Part shown: positions 24,629 to 31,386 of the stretch, in pieces
Position numbering within the stretch: position 1 is the first letter of the stretch
How the letters are laid out: the number at the start of each line of letters is the position of its first letter
IMG/VR virus record: IMGVR_UViG_3300048839_001360
Coordinates: 1-38,457 of that record
Direction: 5' to 3' (one strand)
DNA from: a virus
Length of the DNA: 38,457 nt
Program-made: the position numbers and the translations under genes
Notes under the pieces: model-generated
Told to the model about the DNA's origin: nothing
Databases searched by the model: none
Seen by the model: only the letters and a program-made list of their open reading frames with translations

Positions 24629-26233
24629 CTATTCCTCGCCCTGCTTGCCCTTTTCTCCCTCGACCACTTCCTGGATCTTTTCGTCATCCTGGGTGTAGAG
24701 CAGCTTCGGGAACAGCTTGTCTTCGGTCGCCTTCTGCAGCCGCTGGCGCCCGTAGCCGCCAATGCCCATTCTCCTGGCCACGCTTTTCTTCGAAACGCCG
24801 AGGGTTTCCGTGACGGGACCGTGTTTGGTTCCCATCAACCCCTTGGCGCGCGACTCGTAGTCGATGCTCTCCGATGTGGGGTAGTCGACCTCGACCAACT
24901 GCTCGGGCCGCTTGAGCACCTTGCCGAAAACCGGCTCCTGGTTCTTGAACCCGACCGCCTCTTCCACCTCGTAACGGGGCCGCATAAACCCCATGGCCGC
25001 CTTGAGAAAGAAGATGCTGCCCCAAAAATCGTAGCGCCACCACCGGTCGAAGTAGGCGATCTCGTCCGACGTCCGGTCGCTCATCGGCCCCCGGCTGGCC
25101 CTGATCCCGCCATAGGTGCCCTTTGCCGTCCCGGTCATCGTGTCCCGCGGCTCGTTCATGCCGCTGGCCGCCATCTCGAGAATATCGGTGTCCGTGTCAC
25201 TGATCTTCGGGAGCTGGGGGCTCACGGCCTTCACCGCGATTCCCGGCGGAACAAACAGCCTGGCACCCGGCACAATGGTCGACATCATGCCGGTGGATTT
25301 TCTCTGGTCGTCAGTCAACGAGGCCCACAGCTTGAACGCTTTGGGATCCTCGAAGGTAAACACCCAGGCATACGCCCCGGAAGACTTCTTGTGGTCGATC
25401 TCGTACTTCTTGAGCTGCTCGTAATGGTTCAGCCACTCGATGGTCGTGCGCAGGTAGCTGACCGCCCGGCGCGTGATCAGCCCCTTGTCCCACGAAACCA
25501 CAAATCGCTGGTATCCGCCGATCTGGCGAAAGCGCGGAAGGGCCACCCGCCGCTGTTTGGACTCGTCGTAGCTCGTGTGGCCGGCAACGTCCTCGACCAC
25601 CCGCGGGTCGCGCGCCACGAAAATGCTCGGGATCTGCTCGACAACGCTGTTTCCGCTAATGTCCGATACGTTGTAAAAAACCGGCAGGGTGTCTTTCTTG
25701 GGGTGAAAGATGATGCCCGAGTCGTCATCCCCGCCCGCGCTGATCCGCAGCGGATCGAGAAAGTCGACCTCGATGAACCCGTCATAGTGGGCCGTAAGGA
25801 TCAGAAACAGCTCGCCCTCGGTATTGGCGCGGGTGATGAACTTGGGAACGAAGGAATAAAGCCGGTTGCGCCAGTCCAGGTCGATCTCCTCGATAGCGGC
25901 CTGGATTTCCGGCACCATCGAGGACGTCTCGAAGCCCCACCCTGCGATGCGGCCGGTAATGCCGCGAACGCTGGTGTTGACCTGTGGGTTGCGCTGGAAC
26001 ATCCGCCAGCATTCCCGCTGGGAACGCTCGCGGCTCCAGCTGTCGATTTCCTTGCCGGATGCGTAGGAAAGGGGAAACCCGTCCGCGTCGGTGTCAAAGC
26101 TGCGATCGACGGTAGTAGAGGCCGGCTGCCACGGCATAACCATCTGGACGTTTTTGAGCTGCTCATCGCTCAACTCCAAAAGGCCCGCCAAGGCCTGCTC
26201 ACCCGTCCGATTTTCAGCCGCAACGTCCGCCAT
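24629..26233 (-). CDS. Portal protein
   Basis: 534 aa. Landmarks in order: WMPQP-like VMPWQPASTTVDR, SRERSQRECWRMFQRNPQVN (about residues 66-86), RGITGRIAGWGFETSS, FITRANTEGELFLILTAHYD (about 131-150), VDFLDPLRISAG, HPKKDTLPVFYN, SWDKGLITRRAVSYLRTT, TGTAKGTYGGIRASRGPMSD near residue 370. Such segments, with the position after TerL and before the S49 protease, mark the dodecameric portal through which DNA is packaged. The start has only GAAGAG upstream. It follows the promoter at 26305-26333. Confidence 0.8.
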   Translation of the reverse strand: MADVAAENRTGEQALAGLLELSDEQLKNVQMVMPWQPASTTVDRSFDTDADGFPLSYASGKEIDSWSRERSQRECWRMFQRNPQVNTSVRGITGRIAGWGFETSSMVPEIQAAIEEIDLDWRNRLYSFVPKFITRANTEGELFLILTAHYDGFIEVDFLDPLRISAGGDDDSGIIFHPKKDTLPVFYNVSDISGNSVVEQIPSIFVARDPRVVEDVAGHTSYDESKQRRVALPRFRQIGGYQRFVVSWDKGLITRRAVSYLRTTIEWLNHYEQLKKYEIDHKKSSGAYAWVFTFEDPKAFKLWASLTDDQRKSTGMMSTIVPGARLFVPPGIAVKAVSPQLPKISDTDTDILEMAASGMNEPRDTMTGTAKGTYGGIRASRGPMSDRTSDEIAYFDRWWRYDFWGSIFFLKAAMGFMRPRYEVEEAVGFKNQEPVFGKVLKRPEQLVEVDYPTSESIDYESRAKGLMGTKHGPVTETLGVSKKSVARRMGIGGYGRQRLQKATEDKLFPKLLYTQDDEKIQEVVEGEKGKQGEE

Positions 26234-26304
26234 TTAAAGTCTCTTCATCGGCCTTCCCCTCATTGGTGGAAAGAAAACACTGGTGAAAACAATCGTTGCG
26301 CCTT

Positions 26305-26333
26305 TTGTATTAAAAAAACAACTCTTATGTCAA
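26305..26333 (-). promoter_or_regulatory. Putative sigma70 promoter for the head operon
   Basis: On the minus strand the -35 is a perfect TTGACA (26333-26328), then a 17-bp spacer containing a T-run, then ATACAA (26310-26305). An alternative -10, TAATAC, has a 15-bp spacer. It lies in the AT-rich 114-bp gap between the unknown gene at 26348 and the portal start at 26233, the only AT-rich gap in the late genes. Confidence 0.6.
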
Positions 26334-26347
26334 GCCAAAATAAACAC

Positions 26348-26779
26348 CTACGGCTTGCTTCTAAACTTCGGTTTGTGCTTCTTGACCCACGCGACCATCT
26401 TGCCGAACATCATTTCGGCCACGGGCGAAGTGTCGACGATTTCAACCTCGATCGGATTGGGCGACAGGATTTTTGCGCGCAGATTGTCCAGCGCCTTTTT
26501 GTCGCGCGCCAGCCGGCTCCTGCCGAACACCCCGCGCCCCCGATAAAGCGTTTCCAGCATTCGCGAGCACGTCAGCCAGTAGACGAACACCAGCTTGTAG
26601 CGCGCCGCGGCGTCCAGGTCGCCGGCGCCCTCGATCTCGGTCGTGACGCGCCGGACTTCCCGGTTCAGCGCACCCGACCACGCGCCCCATTGCGGATCGA
26701 GCCGCGACAGCTTGCGGGCCCTGGCCCAGCGGAACTTGTTGTCGATCTGGTCGAGGAACCAACCCGGCTGCCTGCTCAT
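26348..26779 (-). CDS. Conserved phage protein between terminase and portal
   Basis: 143 aa from the ATG at 26779, overlapping the TerL stop by ATGA, after GGAGGG. It reads RQPGWFLDQIDNKFRWARAR, KLSRLDPQWGAWSGALNREV, then helical LVFVYWLTCSRMLETLYRGR, and ends FGKMVAWVKKHKPKFRSKP with a basic tail. The basic helical character could suit nucleic acid or head-protein binding. Its conserved place between TerL and portal suggests a packaging or connector accessory role. Function not recognised. Confidence 0.55.
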   Translation of the reverse strand: MSRQPGWFLDQIDNKFRWARARKLSRLDPQWGAWSGALNREVRRVTTEIEGAGDLDAAARYKLVFVYWLTCSRMLETLYRGRGVFGRSRLARDKKALDNLRAKILSPNPIEVEIVDTSPVAEMMFGKMVAWVKKHKPKFRSKP

Positions 26780-29037
26780 CTCAACCCTCCGTAGTCTCCC
26801 AACAGCCCGGCCGGATACTGCATGGCGCCCCAAAACATGCTCCGGCCCCTGGGGTTGAAGTCGAAAACCGTCTTGAACCGTCCGCCGTAGATCGCGCTGG
26901 CCACCGAATAGACCGCGTCGTCCTGTACGCCGAACCGATTCTTCTTTTCGGGCGACCCGAACCATTTCCGCTCGTCGTCGTGATCGAACTTGGTCAACTC
27001 TTCGTAAAAAATGTTGTCCGTCTTGGACCCCGGGATGTTTACCGTCGGCGCCTTGAACCGGCCGTTGTCGACCAGGATGTAAAATTCGCCGAACATTGCG
27101 CGCTGGATGTTGTATGTCGGCTGCCAGGCCTCAAGAGCGATCCCCTCTTCGTCGGCCCACGGCTTCAGGTCCCACATCCCCCATCGCTCGCACCCGATTG
27201 CGTCGATTCCGCCGTACTCTGACGCCGCTTCGCCCAAAACGCCCTTGATACTCTCCAAGGAGTGGTCCGCGATAACCCCCAGGCAGACCAAAAAGTAGAC
27301 GTAGGCCAGGCCCATGGCCTCTTTCTTGGCATCCTGCGACTGCGTTGCCCTGATTCCGCGGCTGGCCGACCCCGCAAGCCCCTTGGCAACCGCCGTCAGC
27401 ACCGTTCTGGCCCCCGTCCGGCCGGTTTTCATCGGGTCGGCGCGGTCCACCGACGCCAAAATCGCCCAATCCGTGTCAAACAGCTCGCCCAGGGCCTCCA
27501 GGGCTCCGGATGTGGCCGCCACCACGCCGCTCGACTGCGGCTCCAGCGCGTAAACCATGTCTACCGGCCACAATCGGCGGTCAAAATCGTTGGCGCCGAC
27601 GCTGCGCCAGTCCATATCCATGCCCTCGGCGGTCAATTTATCCACCTGATCGACAATGTGGTTGCGCTGGGACAGGATTTCGATCAATTCGAGGTGGGTT
27701 TCGCAACTTCCGTCGATCCCCATGTACCCGATGGCGTCCACCTGCTCCCGGGTGAACACCGCCTCGGTGCCGGCCGACCACAAATTCTGAAAATACCGCT
27801 CGAAACCGCCCAGAATGAACTTCGTGCGGTACGAATTAAGCTGCCGCTGGCTCTGTTCAGGGTGCCAAAAGTCCCGATAATCGCCCATTTTGCTGTAGCG
27901 GTAGTCGAAAAAAAGGGTTTCGTCCTCTCCTTTCTGGTAGGACTTGTAAAGCCGATACAGGATGTGGTCCTTCGGCGACACGGTGGAGTCGATGACGCCA
28001 AAAGCGTTGGGGATGTTTCGGATCGAGCCGTCGACCTGCTGAAAGAATTCGTGGTCCTTGAGCTGAAACAACTCCGAAAAGGCGTAGCCCGTGATGTTCG
28101 ACACGATGCCGGTAAAGTTCGACATCGAGCGCATGAAGGAAACCGTGTTCCCGTTGCGGTCGGTGATCTTGAGTTCCTTTTCCTGAATGTTCTTCATGCC
28201 CACCAGGCGCAACAGCTTGGGCGAATGCTCTATCGTCTTGCGGATGATTCCGTACTGGACGAACTTTGTCTGGTCTTTGCTGTTGGCGCAGAGCATGATC
28301 TCCTGGTTCGGCCAACAAAAAAACTTCCACATCTGGATGTAGCAGACCACATAGGTCTTGCCCTCGCCGCGGGGCCAGCACAAAACGATCAACCGGTGCT
28401 TGAACTTGCCCCCCTCCATGACCAAGGCCCGCCGCACAACCTCTTTTTGCTTCTCCCACATCTCCTTGTACGACCGCCCGGTGTCCGGATCGGGCGTGTC
28501 CGGCAGGCTTGAAAGCGGGGTCCAGACAGGGATGACGCTGCCCGGCAGAATCACCCGAATGCAAATGTGCTCCTCGGCCCACAGGATGAACCCCTCGGCC
28601 CCGTCCCGATACCGGGCGTACCGGGCGGCGCGCTCCCTGGCCGTTTCGGGCCGGTCCTCCGGCCGCTGGCGATCGGGCACCACCACCCGAATGTACGACG
28701 CCACCCGCCCCCTGAACGGTCTTTGCGTCGGCGCGGCGGAGGCCGGATCGTAAAAGAAGCCGCCGGCAAAAAGCGCCACGCGGATCTCCTTCATCTCCGT
28801 ATCGTTCAGCCACACCAGGGCGTCGCACGGCGGCAGCCCCCGGCCCCGGTGCCTCACCCGGCGCGGCGAATGCTCGATCTTGAGCCTGACCAGCGCGTCG
28901 ATGACCTGCCCGGTGGTGACCGGGTCGCTCGTGCCGACCGCCTGGACCGCTTCCTCCACCGACACATCGGCCAGCATCGCCAGGCAGACGGCGCCGGACC
29001 AGACGTCGGTGCGTCGAACAAGGGTGATGTCCATCAT
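26776..29037 (-). CDS. Terminase large subunit with N-terminal papain-like domain
   Basis: 753 aa; the start shares TGATG with the TerS stop. Residues about 1-105 (TDVWSGAVCLAMLADVSVEE, TTGQVIDALVRLKIE, DALVWLND, ALFAGGFFYDPASAAP) look like a C39/papain-like fold with its active Cys replaced. The terminase ATPase follows: Walker A WPRGEGKT (about 221-228), NITGYAFSELFQ in the Walker B region, and the coupling motif VIDSTVS. The C-terminal RNase H-like nuclease has LASVDRADP, IGCERWGMWDLKP and FGVQDDAVYSVASAI. It translocates DNA into the head and cuts concatemers. At 753 aa it is longer than usual because of the extra domain. Confidence 0.85.
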   Translation of the reverse strand: MMDITLVRRTDVWSGAVCLAMLADVSVEEAVQAVGTSDPVTTGQVIDALVRLKIEHSPRRVRHRGRGLPPCDALVWLNDTEMKEIRVALFAGGFFYDPASAAPTQRPFRGRVASYIRVVVPDRQRPEDRPETARERAARYARYRDGAEGFILWAEEHICIRVILPGSVIPVWTPLSSLPDTPDPDTGRSYKEMWEKQKEVVRRALVMEGGKFKHRLIVLCWPRGEGKTYVVCYIQMWKFFCWPNQEIMLCANSKDQTKFVQYGIIRKTIEHSPKLLRLVGMKNIQEKELKITDRNGNTVSFMRSMSNFTGIVSNITGYAFSELFQLKDHEFFQQVDGSIRNIPNAFGVIDSTVSPKDHILYRLYKSYQKGEDETLFFDYRYSKMGDYRDFWHPEQSQRQLNSYRTKFILGGFERYFQNLWSAGTEAVFTREQVDAIGYMGIDGSCETHLELIEILSQRNHIVDQVDKLTAEGMDMDWRSVGANDFDRRLWPVDMVYALEPQSSGVVAATSGALEALGELFDTDWAILASVDRADPMKTGRTGARTVLTAVAKGLAGSASRGIRATQSQDAKKEAMGLAYVYFLVCLGVIADHSLESIKGVLGEAASEYGGIDAIGCERWGMWDLKPWADEEGIALEAWQPTYNIQRAMFGEFYILVDNGRFKAPTVNIPGSKTDNIFYEELTKFDHDDERKWFGSPEKKNRFGVQDDAVYSVASAIYGGRFKTVFDFNPRGRSMFWGAMQYPAGLLGDYGGLR

Positions 29038-29612
29038 CAGTCGACCCCGATAATGGCGTCGAGGTGGCCCGGGTCGCCATAGGTCATGTTAAAAGCCTCG
29101 TCGTCCTCCCTGTCGCCGGTCGGCTCGGGCTTCGGAGGCCCACCCGACAAAACGTCCATCAGACCGGCCTGCTCCGCAAGGTTCAGGATGCCGGCCGACC
29201 TCATGAGGCTCATGATCGTGACGGACGTTTCCCGAATCTCCTTGAACAGCGGGTTGACCTTCTTCTGGCCGGTCTTTTGGGCAACCTCGATCAGCTCGTC
29301 GTCGCTCATCGCCATCTGCCGCTTGTGCAAAATGATCAGGTGGCGAAACAGCGGCATGATCTGCGTCCCGATGATCTGCGCCAGCAGCTTGCTCGGCACC
29401 CGGTCAAGAAGCTCGACGTATGGATGGAAGGCCGCCTTGATCCATTTTTGCTCCAGGGTGCAATACCCCCTGTGTTCGTAGGAGCACATCTTGGAAATCG
29501 GGCAATCGTCGCCCGTGCAGGGCGATGCGGTGTCCAGCGAAAAGATGCCGACACCCTTGATATGCCCCTTCTGGATGCCGAACTTGCCGACGTCAGATTC
29601 TCTGAGAGCCAT
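29037..29612 (-). CDS. Terminase small subunit candidate with cysteine cluster
   Basis: 191 aa, seven bases after the preceding gene. Near the N-terminus, cysteines at about 32, 37, 43 and 51 (SPCTGDDCPISKMC, GYC) form a C-x4-C-x5-C-x7-C cluster that could bind zinc. The middle is helical (LAQIIGTQIMPLFRHLIIL, LFKEIRETSVTIMSLMRSA), as in oligomeric terminase small subunits. It directly precedes and is coupled to TerL. The Shine-Dalgarno (GGGGAG) is about 12 bases upstream of the ATG. The TerS assignment comes mostly from position; DNA recognition is not shown by a known motif. Confidence 0.6.
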   Translation of the reverse strand: MALRESDVGKFGIQKGHIKGVGIFSLDTASPCTGDDCPISKMCSYEHRGYCTLEQKWIKAAFHPYVELLDRVPSKLLAQIIGTQIMPLFRHLIILHKRQMAMSDDELIEVAQKTGQKKVNPLFKEIRETSVTIMSLMRSAGILNLAEQAGLMDVLSGGPPKPEPTGDREDDEAFNMTYGDPGHLDAIIGVD

Positions 29613-29618
29613 TCCGGG

Positions 29619-30044
29619 TTATATCTCCCCTTTCCAGTTTCGGCGCCACTTCATCTGCGGGCAAACCTTCAGCTCCATGATCGCTTTATTTTTCAGGGCG
29701 CACTTGAGAAACCGAACCTTGCCGTACCCCGAGACCTGCCCCGACCGGGCATGATCGCAAACGATGCCGATGCAGTCGCCAATCGGCTCGTCGTCGCAAG
29801 GATCATCGTCGCAAGGATCATCGGCGTCCGCCCGGCCCTGGCTGTCGGCCTCGGCCAGCACCCCGCTGGTGTCAACCGGCCCGGGCGGATTGACCGGCCC
29901 GGCAAACAAAATCTGGTCGCCGCGCCGAAGCCTCACACCGTCCTTGTAGTGGCGATACAGCTCGCCCCACCCGATTTCCTCCGGCGCCACGGCCCGCCAC
30001 GACCCCAGCCTGTACACCTCGAACCGCTCCGCGGATTCCGTCAT
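29619..30044 (-). CDS. Cysteine-rich unknown phage protein
   Basis: 141 aa from ATG at 30044 (ATGA overlap with the upstream stop, GGAGGGAGGGG ahead). It contains WRAVAPEEIGWGELYRHYKD, VRLRRGDQILFAGPVN, an acidic stretch with two CDD-P repeats and, in the C-terminal third, CIGIVCDHARSGQ, FLKCALKNKAIMELKVCPQM. The cysteine arrangement suggests metal binding. The acidic repeat corresponds to a 15-bp direct repeat at about 29790-29820 and may vary by slippage. Adjacent to terminase genes; no family recognised. Confidence 0.5.
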   Translation of the reverse strand: MTESAERFEVYRLGSWRAVAPEEIGWGELYRHYKDGVRLRRGDQILFAGPVNPPGPVDTSGVLAEADSQGRADADDPCDDDPCDDEPIGDCIGIVCDHARSGQVSGYGKVRFLKCALKNKAIMELKVCPQMKWRRNWKGEI

Positions 30045-30277
30045 CCCCTCCCTCCTGTGCCCATTTGCTTTTCCAGCGCGGTCCACGCCCTGTCCGCAAG
30101 CCGCCCGGCCTCCCATGAAGAAATCCGACCGGACATCCAAAACAGATCGAACATCGTGTTGCGCACCCCGATCTCGCGCCCGACGCCGGCACCGAAATAC
30201 TTCGCGGCGCAATCCACGGCCATCTTGTGTAGTTGGAATTCTTCGCTTACGGTCATGGCTTTGTCTGTCAGGATCAT
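30041..30277 (-). CDS. Small helical phage protein
   Basis: 78 aa. The start ATGATC overlaps the upstream stop as ATGA, after AAAGGAAACGCC. It reads KAMTVSEEFQLHKMAVDCAA, KYFGAGVGREIGVRNTMFD and EAGRLADRAWTALEKQMG. It is a compact helical protein of unknown role with normal GC-rich codon usage, in a run of small accessory genes. It is the first gene after the AAAGGAAACGCC junction cassette described at 30280-30297. Confidence 0.5.
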   Translation of the reverse strand: MILTDKAMTVSEEFQLHKMAVDCAAKYFGAGVGREIGVRNTMFDLFWMSGRISSWEAGRLADRAWTALEKQMGTGGRG

Positions 30278-30621
30278 GGCGTTTCCTTTGCGGCCTTATG
30301 GCCAGGAATATACTCGTGCTCCAGCCAAAGCCGCTTCATTTCGGCAAAAACCGCCTTGTCGCGTCCTACGTCTTCGCTGGTGCGACCTCTGCAATCAACG
30401 CTCGGACCTTTGTATAAGCAGTCAAAGCACATGATATAGCACGGCCCTTTAAGCGGGGTCGCACCAGCCTTAATAGCGCGGAAATATTGGCCCAACGCTT
30501 TATGAGCATCCGTAATGTCAATATCCACATCAATCGGGGTCTGCGGTTTCAAATTCCAGCTTCCACAAGAAGGACACGCCCGTTGGTATGTTTTCCGGCA
30601 ATGGTTTTCTGTAAGATTCAC
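30274..30621 (-). CDS. Lar-like zinc-ribbon protein
   Basis: 115 aa from a GTG at 30621 with AAAGGAGGACAG directly upstream, a near-perfect Shine-Dalgarno. It contains CPSCGSWNLKPQ (about residues 16-27) and CYIMCFDCLYKGPSVDC (about 68-84), giving two CxxC-type zinc sites, then AVFAEMKRLWLEH, the layout of Lar-type restriction-alleviation and related phage zinc ribbons. Such proteins protect phage DNA from host restriction or act as small regulators; which applies here cannot be told. The ORF is also open upstream to 30888, so a longer 204-aa in-frame product is possible. Confidence 0.6.
   Translation of the reverse strand: MNLTENHCRKTYQRACPSCGSWNLKPQTPIDVDIDITDAHKALGQYFRAIKAGATPLKGPCYIMCFDCLYKGPSVDCRGRTSEDVGRDKAVFAEMKRLWLEHEYIPGHKAAKETP
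30280..30297 (-). repeat. Junction cassette (KAAKE type), copy 1
   Basis: Coding strand AAGGCCGCAAAGGAAACGC, encoding the KAAKE end of the Lar-like protein and forming the Shine-Dalgarno for the next gene. Similar cassettes occur at 30624-30644, 30655-30673 and 33921-33940. Confidence 0.5.
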
Positions 30622-30623
30622 CT

Positions 30624-30644
30624 GTCCTCCTTTGCGGCCTTGAG
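30624..30644 (-). repeat. Junction cassette (KAAKE type), copy 2
   Basis: Coding strand reads CTCAAGGCCGCAAAGGAGGA immediately before the GTG at 30621. In the frame starting from the ATGA overlap near 30652 it encodes IALKAAKEDR and stop, an 11-residue relic ORF. Confidence 0.5.
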
Positions 30645-30649
30645 GGCGA

Positions 30650-30856
30650 TCATAGCGTTTCCTTTGCTGCGCTGAGAGGCGAACCGAAATAATCCGGCGC
30701 TGCATCCGGGTTGCGCTCTTCGCAATATTTGCATAAGTAGTGCCCGTCTGTTTCACAATCGCCGGAGGCTTCTCCGCGGAAGAAGAATTGACACGGGTTA
30801 TCAGGGTCGCCTCGCCGATCAGCGTCTTGTAGCCGTCCAGCCTTCCGGCGACCCAT
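30650..30856 (-). CDS. Small cysteine-rich protein (zinc-finger-like, start uncertain)
   Basis: 68 aa as listed from an ATG at 30856, though that start has no clear Shine-Dalgarno and sits in another frame from the better initiation site at 30888. The body is protein-like: NPCQFFFRGEASGDCETDGH, YLCKYCEERNPDAAPDYFG, ending SAAKETL, with four cysteines compatible with a zinc site. The true start may lie upstream after a frameshift, or translation may initiate at 30888 and shift. It overlaps the 5' part of the 30274-30888 frame. Confidence 0.45.
   Translation of the reverse strand: MGRRKAGRLQDADRRGDPDNPCQFFFRGEASGDCETDGHYLCKYCEERNPDAAPDYFGSPLSAAKETL
30655..30673 (-). repeat. Junction cassette (KAAKE type), copy 3
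   Basis: Coding strand AGCGCAGCAAAGGAAACGCT, encoding SAAKETL at the end of the small cysteine protein and preceding an ATGA overlap. Shares AAAGGAAACGC with copy 1. Confidence 0.45.
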
Positions 30857-30891
30857 CGCAGCAGCCGCGCGATCACGAAGTTACCCATCTC

Positions 30892-30937
30892 GGCCCTCCA
30901 CGTACTTTCCGTACGCCGCCACGAACCCCGCCTCGGT
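30892..30937 (-). repeat. Junction repeat (TEAxFV type), copy 1
   Basis: About 46 bp, similar to 31075-31119. On the coding strand one frame reads TEAGFVAAYGKYVEG and the repeat ends in GTGGAGGGCC, the Shine-Dalgarno of the start at 30888. No start codon is found for the frame within this segment. Confidence 0.55.
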
Positions 30938-30976
30938 AGCGGTAGCCGGCGCAGTAGCAGATGGTCTGGGCCATCG

Positions 30977-31072
30977 TCACCATCCGAGGATCCCCTCGAT
31001 CATCCCGCCCACCGCCAGGCCGGCGAGAGCGCAGATCGTGACGATCAGCAAAAAGTCAGGGCGGCGCCTCAT
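30977..31072 (-). CDS. 31-residue membrane peptide
   Basis: ATG at 31072 has GTGGAGGCCGC directly upstream. The product begins MRRRPDFLLIVTICALAG and continues through VGGMIEGILGW: a basic N-terminus and one hydrophobic helix with positive-inside topology. Such tiny membrane proteins are common in phage accessory regions. Coding is supported by the Shine-Dalgarno and the coherent membrane-span composition. Function unknown. Confidence 0.5.
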   Translation of the reverse strand: MRRRPDFLLIVTICALAGLAVGGMIEGILGW

Positions 31073-31074
31073 GC

Positions 31075-31119
31075 GGCCTCCACGTATTTCCGGTAATTTG
31101 ACACGAACTCCGCCTCCGT
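31075..31119 (-). repeat. Junction repeat (TEAxFV type), copy 2
   Basis: Partner of 30892-30937. The frame reads TEAEFVSNYRKYVEAA and the repeat ends in GTGGAGGCC, the Shine-Dalgarno of the 31-aa ORF at 31072. Differences such as ACC/ACG and AAG/AAA fall in third positions of this frame. Confidence 0.55.
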
Positions 31120-31159
31120 CCCCGCACCCAGGTCACCACCACCCCCAGGCCCCCGTTAG

Positions 31160-31227
31160 GGTCAGGGCGCCGCGAAGCGGTCAGGGGTGGTCAGGGGTGG
31201 TCAGGGTGAACGCGCGCCGCCCTGACC
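31160..31227. repeat. Inverted repeat enclosing three direct GGTCAGGGG repeats
   Basis: GGTCAGGGCG (31160-31169) pairs perfectly with CGCCCTGACC (31218-31227). Between them, GGTCAGGGGT is repeated in tandem (two full copies and one partial, 31179-31206). This could be a protein-binding cluster or a large cruciform. No known site identity is claimed. Confidence 0.55.
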
Positions 31228-31325
31228 ACGCAAACCACCGGCCAGACAAAGAAAAATGGCGGCCTCGGCCGGGGTCCAGGCGATGGTAGTGGGGTGGTGG
31301 GTCAAAGCCACACATCCTCGATGTT

Positions 31326-31361
31326 GGATCAAGTGGTTTGATCCGTCAAAAATTTCTTGAC
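31326..31361. promoter_or_regulatory. Two adjacent short hairpins, operator or terminator-like
   Basis: GGATCAA-N5-TTGATCC (31326-31344) is followed directly by GTCAA-N7-TTGAC (31345-31361). On the minus strand they follow the HPPC gene, with a weak TTGACG -35 and the palindrome in the spacer. They could be an operator over a weak promoter or a terminator. Confidence 0.4.
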
Positions 31362-31386
31362 AACTGGTTTAGGCCGCGAGCGCCGC

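Larger units (their letters stand above)
30274..30888 (-). other. Long ORF linking a truncated membrane-type N-terminus to the Lar-like gene
   Basis: From the ATG at 30888, preceded by GTGGAGGGCCGAG, a single frame runs to 30274 (204 aa). The first 30 residues (VIARLLRWVAGRLDGYKTLI) look like a genuine start of a phage membrane protein. The next 60 (TRVNSSSAEKPPAIVKQTG) look like the shadow of the cysteine protein at 30650-30856. The final 115 residues are the Lar-like protein. It may be a frameshifted fusion or a deletion join. It is listed because the start signal is strong. Confidence 0.4.
31073..31386. other. Intergenic region with repeats and hairpins
   Basis: About 314 bp with no convincing gene. 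It holds the junction repeat at 31075-31119, a long GC-rich inverted repeat enclosing three GGTCAGGGG-type units (31160-31227), and two adjacent hairpins (31326-31361) next to the stop of the HPPC protein gene. A TTG-initiated ORF reading TTIAWTPAEAAIF is present but weakly supported. Confidence 0.6.

Noticed and set aside
31038-31289. Plus-strand ORF of 83 aa
   Set aside because: Low-complexity Pro/Arg/His sequence across repeats, no Shine-Dalgarno, wrong strand for the region.
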